A stretch of 57,518 nucleotides of DNA, from the NCBI RefSeq assembly GCF_010501105.1, contig NZ_QVMQ01000020.1, positions 1 to 57,518 on the forward strand, written 5' to 3'. A model generated the notes under the pieces. It ran no database searches. It was not told the DNA's origin and saw only the letters and a program-made list of their open reading frames with translations. Each line of letters opens with the position of its first letter. The stretch's first letter is position 1. This DNA comes from Dysgonomonas sp. 511. GTDB lineage: Bacteria > Bacteroidota > Bacteroidia > Bacteroidales > Dysgonomonadaceae. Made by a program: the position numbers and the translations under genes. This document shows positions 1-8,739 of the stretch, piece by piece.

Positions 1-95
1 TAGAGATTTGAAATATACACGTAAAATAAATCAATGTTATTGATTGCATATCAGATAATTACATCACTTGTTAATGACTTTTAGTGGACACTAGT

Positions 96-117
96 GAATG
101 ATAATTCGCCCCTACAA
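96..117 (+). repeat. Copy of a dispersed intergenic repeat
   Basis: These 22 bases recur without a mismatch at 16280-16301, inside the MITE described there. The core reads TAATTCGCCCCTAC. Here only one arm is present, so this is a fragment or solo copy of the repeat. It lies downstream of the sigma-like gene at 204-818. No function is inferred. Confidence 0.7.
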
Positions 118-203
118 TGCCCAGAATTGAGTTTGGATAAATTTCATGCGTTTGCCCTGCTTCTTGTCTTTATATTTTTCATTCCTAATTCTTAATTTTC
201 AAC

Positions 204-818
204 CTATTTCACCTCCCTATACCTCTCCATCAGCTTCTTGTTCGACCGTATATCTGTCAAAATACCTGATATGATACGCTGTATGGTATGCACCTTGATG
301 TGAGTAAGGTCGGCAAGAGTGTGGTAATTGATTGCCGGCTTGAGGCTGACATACAGCTTGAACAGCTCAAACTCCTTGAGGGCGTAGTGCTGGTACACAT
401 AGTCGAACACATCGAGTTCGAGTTGCACCTGCTGACGCTCCCTTTCGTAAGGGTTGGTATGATGCGCCTCGAAACTGTCGTGGCGAGGCATAGCTACATA
501 GCGATCGGCAGCTATGCGCCCCTGTATGTAATTGGTATAATACGAACGGCAAAAATAAGCCTTATAGTCGTTCACATCGGCACCGGTGAACAGCAGCTTT
601 TCGCTGATGCGCATAAATGTGTAGCTGAAAGCATCCTCATCGAAAGAATTTTGCCCGATAAGGAAGTTGCGCAAATGGTCGTAATTGGCTGCAAACCATT
701 GGTTGAAGTCATCGGCTTTGGCACGGTTTGCGTCACTTATCTTTTGTTGTTTTTCGCTATGGCTGCGAACGAAGTATTTTTTTCCTGTATTGTTTCCTTT
801 GCTGTTTCCCAGTTTCAT
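204..818 (-). CDS. Phage-type sigma-70-like factor (putative)
   Basis: The product is 204 residues and starts at the ATG whose complement ends at 818. Residues about 35-100 are aromatic and acidic and resemble sigma region 2 (FNQWFAANYDHL, then an RSYYTNYI helix). Residues about 145-195 (FELFKLYVSL, then LADLTHIKVHTIQRIISGIL) look like a region-4 helix-turn-helix. The N-terminus is basic. Similar sigma-like proteins occur in Bacteroidetes prophages; I infer a role in transcription of phage-type genes. It is co-oriented with the phage-type genes at 913-6804, but the plus-strand regulator at 1750 lies between. A plain DNA-binding protein of unknown role is the alternative. Confidence 0.5.
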   Translation of the reverse strand: MKLGNSKGNNTGKKYFVRSHSEKQQKISDANRAKADDFNQWFAANYDHLRNFLIGQNSFDEDAFSYTFMRISEKLLFTGADVNDYKAYFCRSYYTNYIQGRIAADRYVAMPRHDSFEAHHTNPYERERQQVQLELDVFDYVYQHYALKEFELFKLYVSLKPAINYHTLADLTHIKVHTIQRIISGILTDIRSNKKLMERYREVK

Positions 819-912
819 AATTATCTTTTTTAATGTACGGATTGGCTAATCTGCCAGTGTTTTCAAATTAATATTCTATTTTACTCTTTACTTTTTGTTT
901 TTCACTCTTCAC

Positions 913-1236
913 CTAAAAATTTAGAACGTGGTGCGCCTGATAAATACTCTCTTTGTGGTTGCGGTTGTACTCTTCGAGCAAGCTGCGGAGGCGCGAAGCG
1001 AGCACCGCCGAATCTTCGCTAAGCAAGTCCCAGTCGCTATCGAGCACCTCTGCCGACCTGAGTGTCACCACATCCATATACGTATCGAACTCCACACACA
1101 CGCGCACATCTTCCATCACATCGTCGAAGTCTGCCACATCCCTCCTGTCGGCATCGCGCAGGTGGGCAGATAGCATCCTTACTATTTTTTCCATTTGGTT
1201 CTCGTTGCAATAACAGTCGATTTTCAATGCTCCCAT
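913..1236 (-). CDS. Small acidic hypothetical protein
   Basis: 107 residues, not recognised with confidence. It is strongly acidic (DRRDVADFDDVMEDVR around residues 30-45), has no signal peptide or membrane segment, and ends in a helix rich in Leu and Glu (LASRLRSLLEEYNRN). It lies 94 bases upstream of the sigma-like gene on the same strand, so the two may be co-transcribed. Position suggests it belongs with the phage-type genes, but there is no motif to support a function. Confidence 0.55.
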   Translation of the reverse strand: MGALKIDCYCNENQMEKIVRMLSAHLRDADRRDVADFDDVMEDVRVCVEFDTYMDVVTLRSAEVLDSDWDLLSEDSAVLASRLRSLLEEYNRNHKESIYQAHHVLNF

Positions 1237-1749
1237 AATGAATTTTGTTGTTTTAAGATTTTAGAAAGTTTATTGTTCTTCTATGGATAGATAATTTTTT
1301 TCTTTTTTAATTCAAATATTTCACTTACCAAGGTTTATTTTCGAATTATCATAGTTCAAAATTAATCTATTTTGAATCAAAAACAAAATATTCTACCCAT
1401 TAATTCATTATTGAACCAAAATTTAGAATGAGGTATAAATAAGGATATAAGTAAGGAGTTAGCAGTAAGAATGTTATGTAAAAAAACAGTAAAAAAAGAA
1501 AAGACACCAACATATAACACACTACTAACCAATAGATTAGAAACATAGAAACACACCAATAGAGAGAAAACCAGAAATATTTTTGATACATCTTCCACAG
1601 ACGGGCAAACAACTGTAAAGAATGTTAAAAAAAAGAAGCTTCCGGTATTGATTTTGTCAAATATTTCGTTAATTTTACGTTCAGTATATGTAAATGATAT
1701 CGAAAGGAGACAATTTGAAAGAAAAAGAAATTAAAGGGGAGGTATTGCC
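1237..1749. other. AT-rich intergenic region, no supported gene
   Basis: This 513-base stretch separates the minus-strand phage-type genes from the plus-strand regulator at 1750. It is very AT-rich. Minus-strand open frames at about 1377-1612 encode only hydrophobic low-complexity peptides in two overlapping frames, which points to composition rather than a gene. The promoter of the 1750 gene must lie here; GTTAATTTTACG near 1665-1680 is only a weak match to TAnnTTTG. Confidence 0.5.
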
Positions 1750-2766
1750 ATGACTATTACAAAAGACATATTAAACAGGAAACTTGTATCGGCTCTTCAC
1801 GACATTTTTCCGAAGAATAAAGATATTGCAGACTTCCTTACAGATTTGCTCGATTTAAGCAAAGAATCGGTACATCGCCGCCTGAGAGGCGAAGTCACAT
1901 TTAGCTTCGATGAAGTAGTCAAAATTTCGCACAAGCTGGAACTGTCGATCGACAAGCTTATCAACCACAACTCGTCGACTGTGTTTTTCAGTATGCAGAT
2001 GTGCAAACCACCAAAAACCGAGGATATATACATAGATGTTCTCAACAGCAATATACAGTCGAGAGACCGGGCAAGAAAAGCAAAAAATGCCGAAATATTC
2101 ACCGTGCTGAACAGGGTGCCTTTCGACCTAACACTGTACCACGAATATTTATGCAAGTTTTCGTACTACAAATGGGTTGTAAGCCGCTCTAATGCTGGCA
2201 TGAAGGTAGATTTCGAAAACTTTGTGATGCCCGAAGTTATAAAGGAAAAGCAGCAGGAATACCTCGATGCCAGAAGCCTGGAAGGAGCCAGGCTCAACCT
2301 TATAATAGACGAGAATATATTCCTCTATAAGATAAGGGAGATAAACTACTTCAGGAAAAGGGGGCTGATAAAAGATTCGGACATACCGCACCTGCAAAAA
2401 GACCTCCACAGCGTAGTCGAACACCTGCAACACCTAACACGTACAGGTATAAGCAAAGGTGGATTTGACATCCGTATCTACCTGTCGGCAATAGATATAG
2501 AACCAAGCTATTCGTACAGCGAATGCGACGGAATATGCTCGCTGGTATTCTGGTCGCCGGCCGGCGAAGTGGTCACCACCAACAACCACGAGATGTGTGC
2601 ACGCCAAAAAGAATGGATAGACTCGCTGGTGAGGTACACCACACTGATAACGCAATGCAATGAGATACAACAACTGGAGTTTTTCCAAAAACAATATAAA
2701 TATATCAACGAAATGAGCGAAAACACGTGCAACAAGTATCTGGCTCACCAGACTCCGTGCTTTTAG
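1750..2766 (+). CDS. Helix-turn-helix regulator, BetR/XRE-like N-terminus
   Basis: 338 residues. The N-terminal 70 residues (DIADFLTDLLDLSKESVHRRLRGE, quoted only as the helix pair LLDLSKESVHRRLRGE, followed by TFSFDEVVKISHKLELSIDKL) form an HTH in which the RRLRGE segment is typical of BetR-like regulators found in many copies in Bacteroidales. The remaining ~260 residues have no motif I recognise and may be a sensory or dimerisation region. There is no signal peptide or membrane segment, so it should be cytoplasmic. The start is the ATG after GGGGAGGTATTGCC, a rare Shine-Dalgarno-like sequence in this phylum. It is isolated, opposite in strand to its phage-type neighbours, and is followed by the small RNA at 2856. 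Confidence 0.6.
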   Translation: MTITKDILNRKLVSALHDIFPKNKDIADFLTDLLDLSKESVHRRLRGEVTFSFDEVVKISHKLELSIDKLINHNSSTVFFSMQMCKPPKTEDIYIDVLNSNIQSRDRARKAKNAEIFTVLNRVPFDLTLYHEYLCKFSYYKWVVSRSNAGMKVDFENFVMPEVIKEKQQEYLDARSLEGARLNLIIDENIFLYKIREINYFRKRGLIKDSDIPHLQKDLHSVVEHLQHLTRTGISKGGFDIRIYLSAIDIEPSYSYSECDGICSLVFWSPAGEVVTTNNHEMCARQKEWIDSLVRYTTLITQCNEIQQLEFFQKQYKYINEMSENTCNKYLAHQTPCF

Positions 2767-2855
2767 CCTGCCAGTTGACGCGAAACCTTCTTTAACACTG
2801 TTAATTAACTATATGCAGCAAACATTTATCAATCGAGCAAGGTTATAGATGATGC

Positions 2856-2918
2856 GTAGTTTGTATAGTTTGTGATAAGGTGTTGGAAGTCTGCGATGAG
2901 ATGTCGCGGGCTTTTTTT
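2856..2918 (+). ncRNA. Repeated structured RNA ending in intrinsic terminator, copy A
   Basis: A 63-base sequence that aligns along its whole length with 28752-28816, at close to 90 percent identity by eye. It ends in an 8-bp stem (2889-2896 with 2904-2911) followed by seven T. Compared with copy B, one stem pair is C-G here and T-A there, and the next is G-C here and G-T there, so pairing is kept despite base changes. It begins 90 bases after the regulator gene. It could be an independent small RNA or a conserved 3'-end terminator element; I cannot tell which. Confidence 0.55.
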
Positions 2919-3060
2919 CATTGCTGTTTTTAGATGGATTTTATGTAAAAAGTTGCTAAGAACTATATTAACGTGAGTTCGATATAAAGAACCTATAAGA
3001 AATATTTTCGCTAAAATTTAAACAGGCCCTTAGTAACAAAGTTACTTTGCCCTGCGGGCA

Positions 3061-3103
3061 GTTACGAGTTACAAGCCGCTATATCAGCATTGCAACTCGT
3101 AAC
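3061..3103. repeat. Inverted repeat downstream of tail-type gene
   Basis: GTTACGAGTT at 3061-3070 pairs perfectly with AACTCGTAAC at 3094-3103, with a 23-base loop. It lies just beyond the stop codon of the minus-strand gene ending at 3110. No T-run follows on that strand, so it is not a classical terminator, but it may protect the 3' end of the mRNA. A smaller GTAAC/GTTAC hairpin lies at about 3032-3044. Confidence 0.5.
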
Positions 3104-3109
3104 CTGTAA

Positions 3110-5692
3110 CTATTTTATCCTCGCATTATACGAATCGGAATAATGATACTTCATTTGCAGAGTGAAAAGGTCGTCTTTGGTACTATGTTTCACATTCAGG
3201 TCGTCGATCAGCACATAACGCCCTGTCGATAGCTCGTAAACGGCAGGCGAAGCACTCATTTCCTTGAGCCAGTCGGCTACCGAAGCTGTGATAGGCGAAG
3301 TATAAGCCGTAAACTCCTCGGTCACATCCTTGTTAAATACCGATTCTATCTCGCTCGAAATGGTGTAATCGGGCGTTTGCGTCTTGAAAATACTCTCGCC
3401 ATCAGTCTTGAAATCGGTCTGATGGTCGCCGCCGAAATTAAAAGAACTCCATCCGCCCAGCGCATTGAGGAAAGCAAAATCGTTGACCTTGTGCAGATGC
3501 GGCGGCAGCACCTTGTAGGTTTGCGCTTGGCTCACCACATGCCCGTTGCACCACAACTGCACCTTAACGATGCCTGTAGCTGGATAAGCTTCACTCAGGG
3601 CATCTATGCTCAGGCTGATAGTATTCACAACATGCAATTCCTCTGCCGGAATATTGTGCAGCACTTGTGTTGCCAGCTTCCTGCCCGACTGGGTGTAGAG
3701 GGTATATTGCAAGCCCAGTTCTGCGGAAACATTACCGGGGTTGTGCGACAATACAAAATTGAAATATTGCTTCTGCCCTTTTATATGTGAAAACTCGGTG
3801 CAGTTGGACAGAGGTTTTACGACATTGTTTTCCGTTGTACTATAAATATAGCTATCAAGATTGTTTTTGTTGAGGTTGCGGCAAAACCCTGTCAATGTAT
3901 AAAATACGTCGGAACGGAAGAATGTTTCGGTATTGCAACCATCGAAACGTTTGGCTACAAAGCGAAAATCCTGCACAGTGCCGGCATCGCACCATCCGGC
4001 GGCCGTAAGGAATTGGTTGGAATATATTTTGCTGTTCGACCACAAGGCATTGACATCAAACCACAGCGGCCTGCCATAATAAGCCTTTGTGAGCGATGCC
4101 GCCAGCAAACCGCCGGAAGGCAGGCCTTCTTTCCCCAACGGGATGCCAGTATTCTTGTAAATATCGAGTTGTACTTCGCAAAGGTCGCTTTCGCCCAGTA
4201 GTGTATCGGTCTGCTCCTGCTGGTTTATCTGCCCTTCTTTTTTCACAAAAGTAGGGTCTGCAACCTCTACTGTGAGGTTATAAGCTTTGCCAATACCTTT
4301 GGCCGTGATGTGGATAACCGAACCGTTGCTCAGCCTATTTCCTTTCTCTACAGGAGGCACCGATATGTTGAAATTGCTGCTCAACGACGAATGCTGCATC
4401 ATACAGGTACGGATATTTTCGGCCGAGATGCTTTTATCTTCGTCGAGGAAGAATGTCGTAGAATTGACCTTGTCGCGCGTCTTGGTTCCTTTCAGTTCGA
4501 TGGAAGTTTCGTCTGTTTCGCGCTTGAGGGTTATTTTCGACTTCGATTCGTCTATCGCAGGATCTATCACTTCGAAGGTAAACCCTTTGGCTTCGACAGA
4601 TGGGGATGGAGATGGTGCTTCTCCACGAACCTTCTGCACAGCATACACCGGACTGAAAGAAGCATTGAGCAACTCTATTTCGAAAGCGGGAGAGTTGGCA
4701 TACCCCCTGATTCGCAATTTATTGGTAAAATCCCCTATCATCGACACATTGTAGCCGTTACGGGTAAAAAACGGATGGTTTGCCAGGCAATAAACCAGGT
4801 TGATGGTAGTTATCTCAAGGTTATCTTCATTGTACCCTGTCTCGAACAGGTTGAAGCCATCATAGACATTTCCGTCTTCAATTCCCATATGCTCCAGCAT
4901 ATTTATATACGATTCGCACGGCTTGCCCTTAAAATAATGCCTTTCGCCCGTAGACAAATCCAATATGCTAAATGCCGATGAGTTTGCCACAGTTCCTTTC
5001 CCGCCTATTTCCATATATACAAAATCGAATATATCCCTCAAAAACGATAGTTCGACATACGAATTGCTTAATGCAGCTTCACCTTCTGTTATAGTTTCCG
5101 TTTTGAATACAGATGGGTGCATTTCATGCTCATACACTATCTTGAAAGGGGTTGAATCGGCATTTCCCCTTATCTGTACGGTTTTGGGATCGGTATCTTC
5201 GTCTACCCATACCCTGTAATTATTATTTACAAAAAACGGGTGAGATACCATGCAAAGCTGCATGCTCATAGCGGCATATATCATATTTTCATTCGAATCG
5301 AACATATTGGTCATCGGATATACGCTGTAGCCATTGTAGTTGTCGGCATCAATAATATCCATACGGCCTAAATCCTCGTAAAAATCTTCGTCGGGACGTC
5401 CTTTGAAGTAATGTCTTTCGCCCGACACAAGGTCTTCTATATAAAAGGGAGTAGCATTTATCAGATAAGTGTTTCCATCATCAAAATCGTAATCAGCGTT
5501 TATTCCGAGGTCTAAGCGGGTTATTTTTGTTATTATATTGCTCAGTTCCGTTTCATCACCATCACCGTTATCACCGCCAGCCTCTTTCTTCGTCACATTT
5601 ATCTCAAAGAAATTTGGGTTGCTGCCAAGCGATACTTTTGCCGGCTCTATTATATCTTCTTTTTTTATAATATCTTTTGTAATATATCCCAT
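3110..5692 (-). CDS. Large modular phage tail-type protein
   Basis: 860 residues from the ATG at 5692 (MGYITKDIIKKED); a TTG 27 bases upstream is in frame but lies inside an intergenic repeat, so I reject it. The N-terminal half contains related modules: SGERHYFKGRP and TGERHYFKGKP are each followed by a CMVSHPFF or CLANHPFF segment and a beta-rich stretch ending in RGNA or RGYA. A third, more diverged module follows at about residues 370-490. The C-terminal half resembles Bacteroidetes prophage tail-tip or distal-tail proteins (GGWSSFNFGGDHQTDFKT, then ADWLKEMSASPAVYEL). No signal peptide. It lies 98 bases downstream of the gp10-like gene on the same strand. Role in a tail is inference. Confidence 0.55.
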   Translation of the reverse strand: MGYITKDIIKKEDIIEPAKVSLGSNPNFFEINVTKKEAGGDNGDGDETELSNIITKITRLDLGINADYDFDDGNTYLINATPFYIEDLVSGERHYFKGRPDEDFYEDLGRMDIIDADNYNGYSVYPMTNMFDSNENMIYAAMSMQLCMVSHPFFVNNNYRVWVDEDTDPKTVQIRGNADSTPFKIVYEHEMHPSVFKTETITEGEAALSNSYVELSFLRDIFDFVYMEIGGKGTVANSSAFSILDLSTGERHYFKGKPCESYINMLEHMGIEDGNVYDGFNLFETGYNEDNLEITTINLVYCLANHPFFTRNGYNVSMIGDFTNKLRIRGYANSPAFEIELLNASFSPVYAVQKVRGEAPSPSPSVEAKGFTFEVIDPAIDESKSKITLKRETDETSIELKGTKTRDKVNSTTFFLDEDKSISAENIRTCMMQHSSLSSNFNISVPPVEKGNRLSNGSVIHITAKGIGKAYNLTVEVADPTFVKKEGQINQQEQTDTLLGESDLCEVQLDIYKNTGIPLGKEGLPSGGLLAASLTKAYYGRPLWFDVNALWSNSKIYSNQFLTAAGWCDAGTVQDFRFVAKRFDGCNTETFFRSDVFYTLTGFCRNLNKNNLDSYIYSTTENNVVKPLSNCTEFSHIKGQKQYFNFVLSHNPGNVSAELGLQYTLYTQSGRKLATQVLHNIPAEELHVVNTISLSIDALSEAYPATGIVKVQLWCNGHVVSQAQTYKVLPPHLHKVNDFAFLNALGGWSSFNFGGDHQTDFKTDGESIFKTQTPDYTISSEIESVFNKDVTEEFTAYTSPITASVADWLKEMSASPAVYELSTGRYVLIDDLNVKHSTKDDLFTLQMKYHYSDSYNARIK

Positions 5693-5707
5693 GATTTTTT
5701 TTGTTTT

Positions 5708-5746
5708 AAGCCCCTCCAACCTCCGCGATGGGGAGGCTACAAAGAG
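5708..5746 (-). repeat. Interspersed hairpin repeat just before a start codon
   Basis: Read on the minus strand, a 16-base arm CTCTTTGTAGCCTCCC and a 17-base arm GGAGGTTGGAGGGGCTT flank a 6-base loop. Both arms recur unchanged at 41157-41199 with a different 5-base loop. The repeat ends 15 bases before the ATG of the 3110-5692 gene. Its position is where the leader of that mRNA would be, so it could affect translation. Confidence 0.65.
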
Positions 5747-5790
5747 CGTATAGTTGAGTATGTAAAATATTTATATTATTCCGTGGCGGG

Positions 5791-6252
5791 CTAGAGAGCC
5801 AACCCGTGGCTTATAGCCTCTAGCAGTTCGTCGTTCCACTTTTCGTCCATCATCCGCTCCACCTCTTCTTCCAATGTGGCCAGTATGGGACGCGGCTGCT
5901 GCCCATCGCGCCAGATAGCCCTGCTGATGAGAAAAAGCGTACTATTATCGGTAGGAATACCTCGCGAGAGCGCCCAGTCGCGCAAGGCATCTATGGGCGG
6001 TTGCTTCCCCTGCCGGGGCCGGCGTCCATGCTCCAGATAATCTATATAGTTGGAGAAAAGCGTTTCTACAACCAGCGAGCCGTTTTTCTCGGCAACATTC
6101 ACTTCCACCTCGTCTTTCAGCCGGCTATCGGCTAATGTATTCCGGCCTGTTTTCGGATTTTTCCCTATGCGGTCGGTTTCCATCAGGCTGCGGGCTATTT
6201 GTAGCACATCGGCAGAAATAGCGTGCAATACTTTGTTTACAGCATCATCCAT
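5791..6252 (-). CDS. HK97 gp10-like phage protein (head-tail or tail completion)
   Basis: 153 residues. The central segment YIDYLEHGRRPRQGKQPPID, followed by ALRDWALSRG and a C-terminal LISRAIWRDGQQPRPIL, matches the usual pattern of HK97-gp10-like and minor tail proteins: an E-x-G-R-x-P/G turn, then a short helix, then G-x-x-P-R-P. The N-terminal helix contains the basic stretch in which these proteins usually pack. The gene starts 9 bases after the stop of the 6262-6804 gene, so the two are probably co-transcribed. Assembly of the head-tail junction is the known family role; activity here is inference. Confidence 0.65.
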   Translation of the reverse strand: MDDAVNKVLHAISADVLQIARSLMETDRIGKNPKTGRNTLADSRLKDEVEVNVAEKNGSLVVETLFSNYIDYLEHGRRPRQGKQPPIDALRDWALSRGIPTDNSTLFLISRAIWRDGQQPRPILATLEEEVERMMDEKWNDELLEAISHGLAL

Positions 6253-6261
6253 CCTACCTCC

Positions 6262-6804
6262 TTATTTACTGGTTTTTATATCAAAATCGGGCAACTTATA
6301 GGCATACACTTCATACCCTCCGGCATCTATATCAAAACCTGCCAGCGAAGCATTTTCCACTAGCTGCCCCTCTGTATCGAACTGCTCTTCTATGAGGCAC
6401 AGGTTTTGCATATTCACCTGCGTGAAGTTGATAGTAAAGCGGCATCCACAGGCATTGTTGTCGTAGTAGTTGCGCAAGGTGGTATATGTCCAGTCGGGGC
6501 GGATGGTGATGCCATATGACGGATTTTGCTTTATGCGCTCCACAATGTTGAGCCCGATGGAAAAGGCAAGGTTTTGCATCTGGGCAACCATTTCTTCGGT
6601 TTCGGGGACGAACAGTACGGAAAAATTCACAGTATTGACAAACAGTTTATCGTGGTTCTTTCCTGTCAACGGGTCTTCGAGCCACAAGAGGGGATGGTTT
6701 TCGTTGCCGCTGCCCAGCTCGTAGTTACGATTGTAGTAAAAGGCTTTTATCGTTTTGTGTTCGCGCGCCTGCTGGCGGAAAATGTTTAGAATGTCATTTA
6801 TCAT
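6262..6804 (-). CDS. Phage minor tail-type protein
   Basis: 180 residues, first gene of the minus-strand run 6804 to 3110. It lacks a signal peptide and is a mixed alpha/beta protein (TIRPDWTYTTLRNYYDNNACG around residues 98-118, then CRFTINFTQVNMQNLCL). Proteins like this sit beside gp10-like genes in Bacteroidetes prophages, which is the basis of the call; I do not recognise a named domain. The 6805-6991 gap upstream separates it from divergent pnuC and should contain its promoter, though no clear TAnnTTTG was found on this strand. Confidence 0.45.
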   Translation of the reverse strand: MINDILNIFRQQAREHKTIKAFYYNRNYELGSGNENHPLLWLEDPLTGKNHDKLFVNTVNFSVLFVPETEEMVAQMQNLAFSIGLNIVERIKQNPSYGITIRPDWTYTTLRNYYDNNACGCRFTINFTQVNMQNLCLIEEQFDTEGQLVENASLAGFDIDAGGYEVYAYKLPDFDIKTSK

Positions 6805-6991
6805 ATTTTTTATTTGTTTTGAGGATTGGGTGTTGTAGTATGAAAGTTACAAGCCAATCCACTTATTCATAAAAACAGTTATCAATAGATAGATAAAGTT
6901 TTTCGAAAATGATTGATTTTTTTAATTACCAAACCCGTAGCCTATAACTCACAATTAAAAAAACATTACTTTTGCCGGAAACAATAAAACG

Positions 6992-7585
6992 ATGGACGAC
7001 ATATTCCTCTTTTTGCAAGCCAACTGGGTGAGCCTTGCCGGAGCTGCTATCGGCATCCTGTTCCTCTATCTGGAATACAAGGCAAATGTATGGATGTGGG
7101 CGGCAAGCATACTGATGGCGGCATTCTATATCTATATCTTCTACCGTTCGTCGCTCTTTGCCAGCATGGGCATCTACATCTATTTCTTTCTGGCATCGGT
7201 CTACGGGTGGGTGATGTGGGTTACTCGCAACCGCAACCGGGATACAGGCAACGAAATCATCAGCCGCACGCCCTCCCGCTATTCATCACCTATATTTGCA
7301 GCTACAATTATCATAGCCATCGCCATTTACTTCATACTCGTAGCCTCTGGGCACAACCTGCAACTGATAACCATAGGCGATGCCCTCACCACCTCGCTCA
7401 ATATTGTAGCCCTGTGGATGATATCGCGCAAATGGGCCGAGCAATGGCTGCTGGTGATCCCCGCCAATCTATTGTCGGCAATATTGCTTTTCGCACAAAA
7501 CGATGCCCTGTCGGGCGTACTTTTCGCTATTTATTTCGTCGTTTCCATTTTCGGGTATCGCAAGTGGGTGAAAATGGCTGCTTAA
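6992..7585 (+). CDS. pnuC: PnuC-family vitamin (nicotinamide mononucleotide-type) transporter
   Basis: 197 residues, almost entirely membrane segments, with the PnuC hallmarks LEYKANVWMWAASILMA near residue 27 and IGDALTTSLNIVALWMISRK near residue 126. PnuC proteins carry ribosyl nicotinamide across the inner membrane by facilitated diffusion; related PnuT and PnuX proteins carry thiamine or riboflavin, and the substrate cannot be fixed here because no kinase gene or riboswitch adjoins it. A TACTTTTG -7-like box at 6967-6974 lies just upstream of the ATG. It is a separate unit from the glycan genes, which have their own promoter. Confidence 0.8.
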   Translation: MDDIFLFLQANWVSLAGAAIGILFLYLEYKANVWMWAASILMAAFYIYIFYRSSLFASMGIYIYFFLASVYGWVMWVTRNRNRDTGNEIISRTPSRYSSPIFAATIIIAIAIYFILVASGHNLQLITIGDALTTSLNIVALWMISRKWAEQWLLVIPANLLSAILLFAQNDALSGVLFAIYFVVSIFGYRKWVKMAA

Positions 7586-7608
7586 AAAAACAAAACACCG
7601 ATAAATGA

Positions 7609-7642
7609 TTTGTCCGTTTTCAGAGAAAATCCTTTATCTTTG
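7609..7642 (+). promoter_or_regulatory. Bacteroidetes-type promoter of the glycan cluster
   Basis: TTTG at 7609-7612 and TATCTTTG at 7635-7642 match the phylum's -33 and -7 boxes, with a 22-base spacer that is slightly long. The -7 box lies 32 bases before the ATG at 7675. The next seven genes follow with overlaps or gaps of a few bases, so this is the probable promoter of at least 7675-14263. Confidence 0.55.
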
Positions 7643-7674
7643 TCAACTTAAACCATACCCGACCAAGGCATAGG

Positions 7675-8739
7675 ATGAGAATATTTCAAGTAATCACAGT
7701 ATCCGAATACGGAGGAGCCCAAACTATAGTAGCCAACCTTGTAGAAGCACTTGCCCCCGAACACGAACTATTTATCCTCTACGGAGGAAATGGTGAAGCA
7801 TGGAAGAAACTGGAAGGCAAATTTACCGGAATAAGACTCAACGACCACCGCAAAGGCGTGTCGTGGAAAGATCTCGGCTTGTTTTTCAAACTGCTTTACT
7901 ACCGCTTGAAGTACAAACCCGATGTAATACATCTGCACTCGTCGAAAATGGGTGTGCTGGGCAGGCTTGCTTTTTCAAAAAAGAAGACAGTATATACCGT
8001 ACACGGTTTCGACTCGGTGAGGAAAGCCTATCCGCGCTACCTTGCCGTAGAAAAAAAGCTTAAAGACCGCGCATTCCGCATAGTAGGAGTCAGCCGCTAC
8101 GATGTAGAAGCCCTTGCCGAAGAAGATATAACACGCAATGTGGCACTGGTTTACAATGGAGTTTCGGATGTCTACCATTCACATTGCGACTTGTACACGC
8201 CAATGATGCACCTGCTGAGGGGAATAAAGAAAAAATACCCTAAGATAGTGATGTGCATATCGCGCCTGTCGAAACAAAAGAAATTCGACCTCTTTGTCGA
8301 TATAGCAGCACAGATGCCGCAATACGCTTTTGTATGGATAGGCAACAAAGAACCCATAGAAGGGATGCCTGCAAACGTGTTCTGCCTGGGCGAAACCCAT
8401 GCCGCCCATTGCTGCCTGCATTATGCCGATATGTTTATATTGCCCTCCAACTACGAAGGATTGCCCATGTCGATGCTCGAAGCATTGGCTATGGAAAAGC
8501 CTGTAGTGGCTTCGGCCGTAGGAGGCATACCCGAAGTGCTGGACGGGCGCAACGGATTTGCAGTAGAAAACACGACTGAGAATTTCTGCCAAAAGATAGA
8601 ACACATACTTTCGGACGATAAAGTGCAGAAAAGTATGTCGCAACATGCACGGCTCACATACCTTTCCAACTTTACCGTAGGCAAAATGATAGACGGCTAC
8701 CTTGCCATCTTTAACCAAATAGAGCAAAACAATAAATGA
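7675..8739 (+). CDS. Glycosyltransferase, GT4 family
   Basis: 354 residues with the two-Rossmann GT-B layout. The N-terminal half has EYGGAQTIV at residues 11-19 and an HLHSSKMGVLGRLA nucleotide-binding loop. The C-terminal half has YEGLPMSMLEALA, placing the conserved E-x7-E pair at E261 and E269. GT4 enzymes are retaining and use NDP- or GDP-sugars on the cytoplasmic face of the inner membrane. It overlaps the following GT2 gene by 4 bases (ATGA), so the two are translationally coupled. The sugar donor cannot be read from sequence. Confidence 0.85.
   Translation: MRIFQVITVSEYGGAQTIVANLVEALAPEHELFILYGGNGEAWKKLEGKFTGIRLNDHRKGVSWKDLGLFFKLLYYRLKYKPDVIHLHSSKMGVLGRLAFSKKKTVYTVHGFDSVRKAYPRYLAVEKKLKDRAFRIVGVSRYDVEALAEEDITRNVALVYNGVSDVYHSHCDLYTPMMHLLRGIKKKYPKIVMCISRLSKQKKFDLFVDIAAQMPQYAFVWIGNKEPIEGMPANVFCLGETHAAHCCLHYADMFILPSNYEGLPMSMLEALAMEKPVVASAVGGIPEVLDGRNGFAVENTTENFCQKIEHILSDDKVQKSMSQHARLTYLSNFTVGKMIDGYLAIFNQIEQNNK

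Noticed and set aside
1377..1612. Hydrophobic minus-strand open frames in the AT-rich gap
   Set aside because: Two overlapping frames both give Phe/Leu-rich peptides, as expected from composition; no start signals or family.
5693..5719. TTG start giving a 9-residue longer tail-type protein
   Set aside because: The TTG lies within the interspersed repeat, and the ATG at 5692 gives a good N-terminus.
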